A stretch of 64,000 nt of DNA. Origin: Lucifuga dentata (lineage: Eukaryota > Chordata > Actinopteri > Ophidiiformes > Bythitidae). The notes under the pieces were generated by a model. The model was not told the origin of the DNA and did no database searches. It saw only the letters and a program-made list of their open reading frames with translations. The DNA is taken from positions 22,501-86,500 of the forward strand of contig VXCM01000453.1 in NCBI GenBank assembly GCA_014773175.1, read 5' to 3'. The position numbers and the translations under genes were made by a program. The stretch's first letter is position 1. The number at the start of each line of letters is the position of its first letter. Below are positions 63,295-64,000 of the stretch, one piece after another.

Positions 63295-64000
63295 CAAAAA
63301 AAGCCTAAATATAAAATGTTATCAAATCTCTAAATTAATGTCACCTTTTTTTAAGATTTTGAAAATCTAAATCGAGTGTCAAGTCGCTGCCATTCAAGTC
63401 ATACATCAAGTCACGTATAGAACTCTCTCTCATGTCAGACGTGAGACTAAGCTGTGTGACTCAAATCTGCACATCTAGTTGAAGACCTTCATCAAGTAGA
63501 AGTGATGAAGAAACGTCTAATATACCCATTCAGATTTTACTAATTTCTGACCAAATTACACATAAAGAGCAAAATGAGTTATAGTCTGATAAAAGACACA
63601 AAGTCAACTTTATGTCAGCTCTAAGCCTCAAATACAGATAATTCAATTGGAAACCATGTTTAATGCCTCCTGGCTTGCTTTGACAGGAAATTAAAAGTCT
63701 AAAGAAAAGTGCATGCAACCATGCACACACGCACGCACACAAATACACAAGTTGTCTTTCCTCTAGTATGTCACAGTGGGGTTTCACATTCCACAAAAGC
63801 ACTGCATCACATTCACTCTGCTGTAAAACAACTTGGTAAGCTCCGGCTGCTACACTTGGAGAATAACAAGGCCAGCAATCCAAAACACAGAATTAATTCC
63901 ATTTGTGTGTGTTTTACATGTAAACGCTTCACAAGATGTGTGTTTAAACTTAACTCAGACTCTCCTCTGCTGTCTTGTATCTGGATTACAACTTCTCTTC
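63295..64000. other. mpp5 intron; no exon seen
   Basis: The preceding mpp5 exons are expected beyond the right edge. I find no acceptor/donor pair with L27 homology here. Confidence 0.5.

Overview
This is teleost fish nuclear DNA, probably from a spiny-rayed fish. The coding sequence is split into many short exons with GT/AG borders. Introns are AT-rich and full of microsatellites and small non-autonomous DNA transposons. The six proteins are vertebrate orthologues of near-standard length. I rebuilt the exons by hand from splice sites, reading phase and recall of the vertebrate families; no alignment was run.

Layout: 1-10415 has no recognisable gene and is repeat-rich; its end is the 3' flank or 3' UTR of gnpat. 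gnpat (minus, 23885-10416) encodes peroxisomal dihydroxyacetone-phosphate acyltransferase: 17 exons, 682 aa. hsp90ab1 (minus, coding 31325-25702) encodes cytosolic HSP90-beta: 11 coding exons, 725 aa, with a noncoding first exon and TATA box near 32.4-32.5 kb. rbm25 (plus, coding 34491-44213) encodes a splicing regulator with RRM, RE/RD-rich and PWI regions: 16 coding exons, 807 aa once two assembly duplications are removed. eif2s1 (minus, 49932-47196) encodes eIF2-alpha: 7 coding exons, 315 aa. atp6v1d (plus, 51615-53878) encodes V-ATPase subunit D: 9 exons, 248 aa. mpp5/pals1 (minus, 63141-55893, continuing past the right edge) encodes the last 469 aa of the polarity scaffold PALS1.

Gene pairs: hsp90ab1/rbm25 and eif2s1/atp6v1d are head to head; rbm25/eif2s1 and atp6v1d/mpp5 are tail to tail. 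The order and relative orientation mpp5-atp6v1d-eif2s1 is the same as on human chromosome 14. These are housekeeping genes and form no operon-like unit or single pathway.

The main unexplained structure is a family of TTAA-flanked MITE-like elements with long terminal inverted repeats: 11 copies with both ends plus 3 fragments. One insertion can be compared with an empty site inside the window. Other points of note are a candidate poison exon in rbm25, an AHL peroxisomal signal on a 14-codon last exon of gnpat, several perfect hairpins in and near mpp5, an M-box/CLEAR-like site before atp6v1d, and 22 single-N joins, eight of which duplicate 61-67 bp of flank and break two rbm25 exons.
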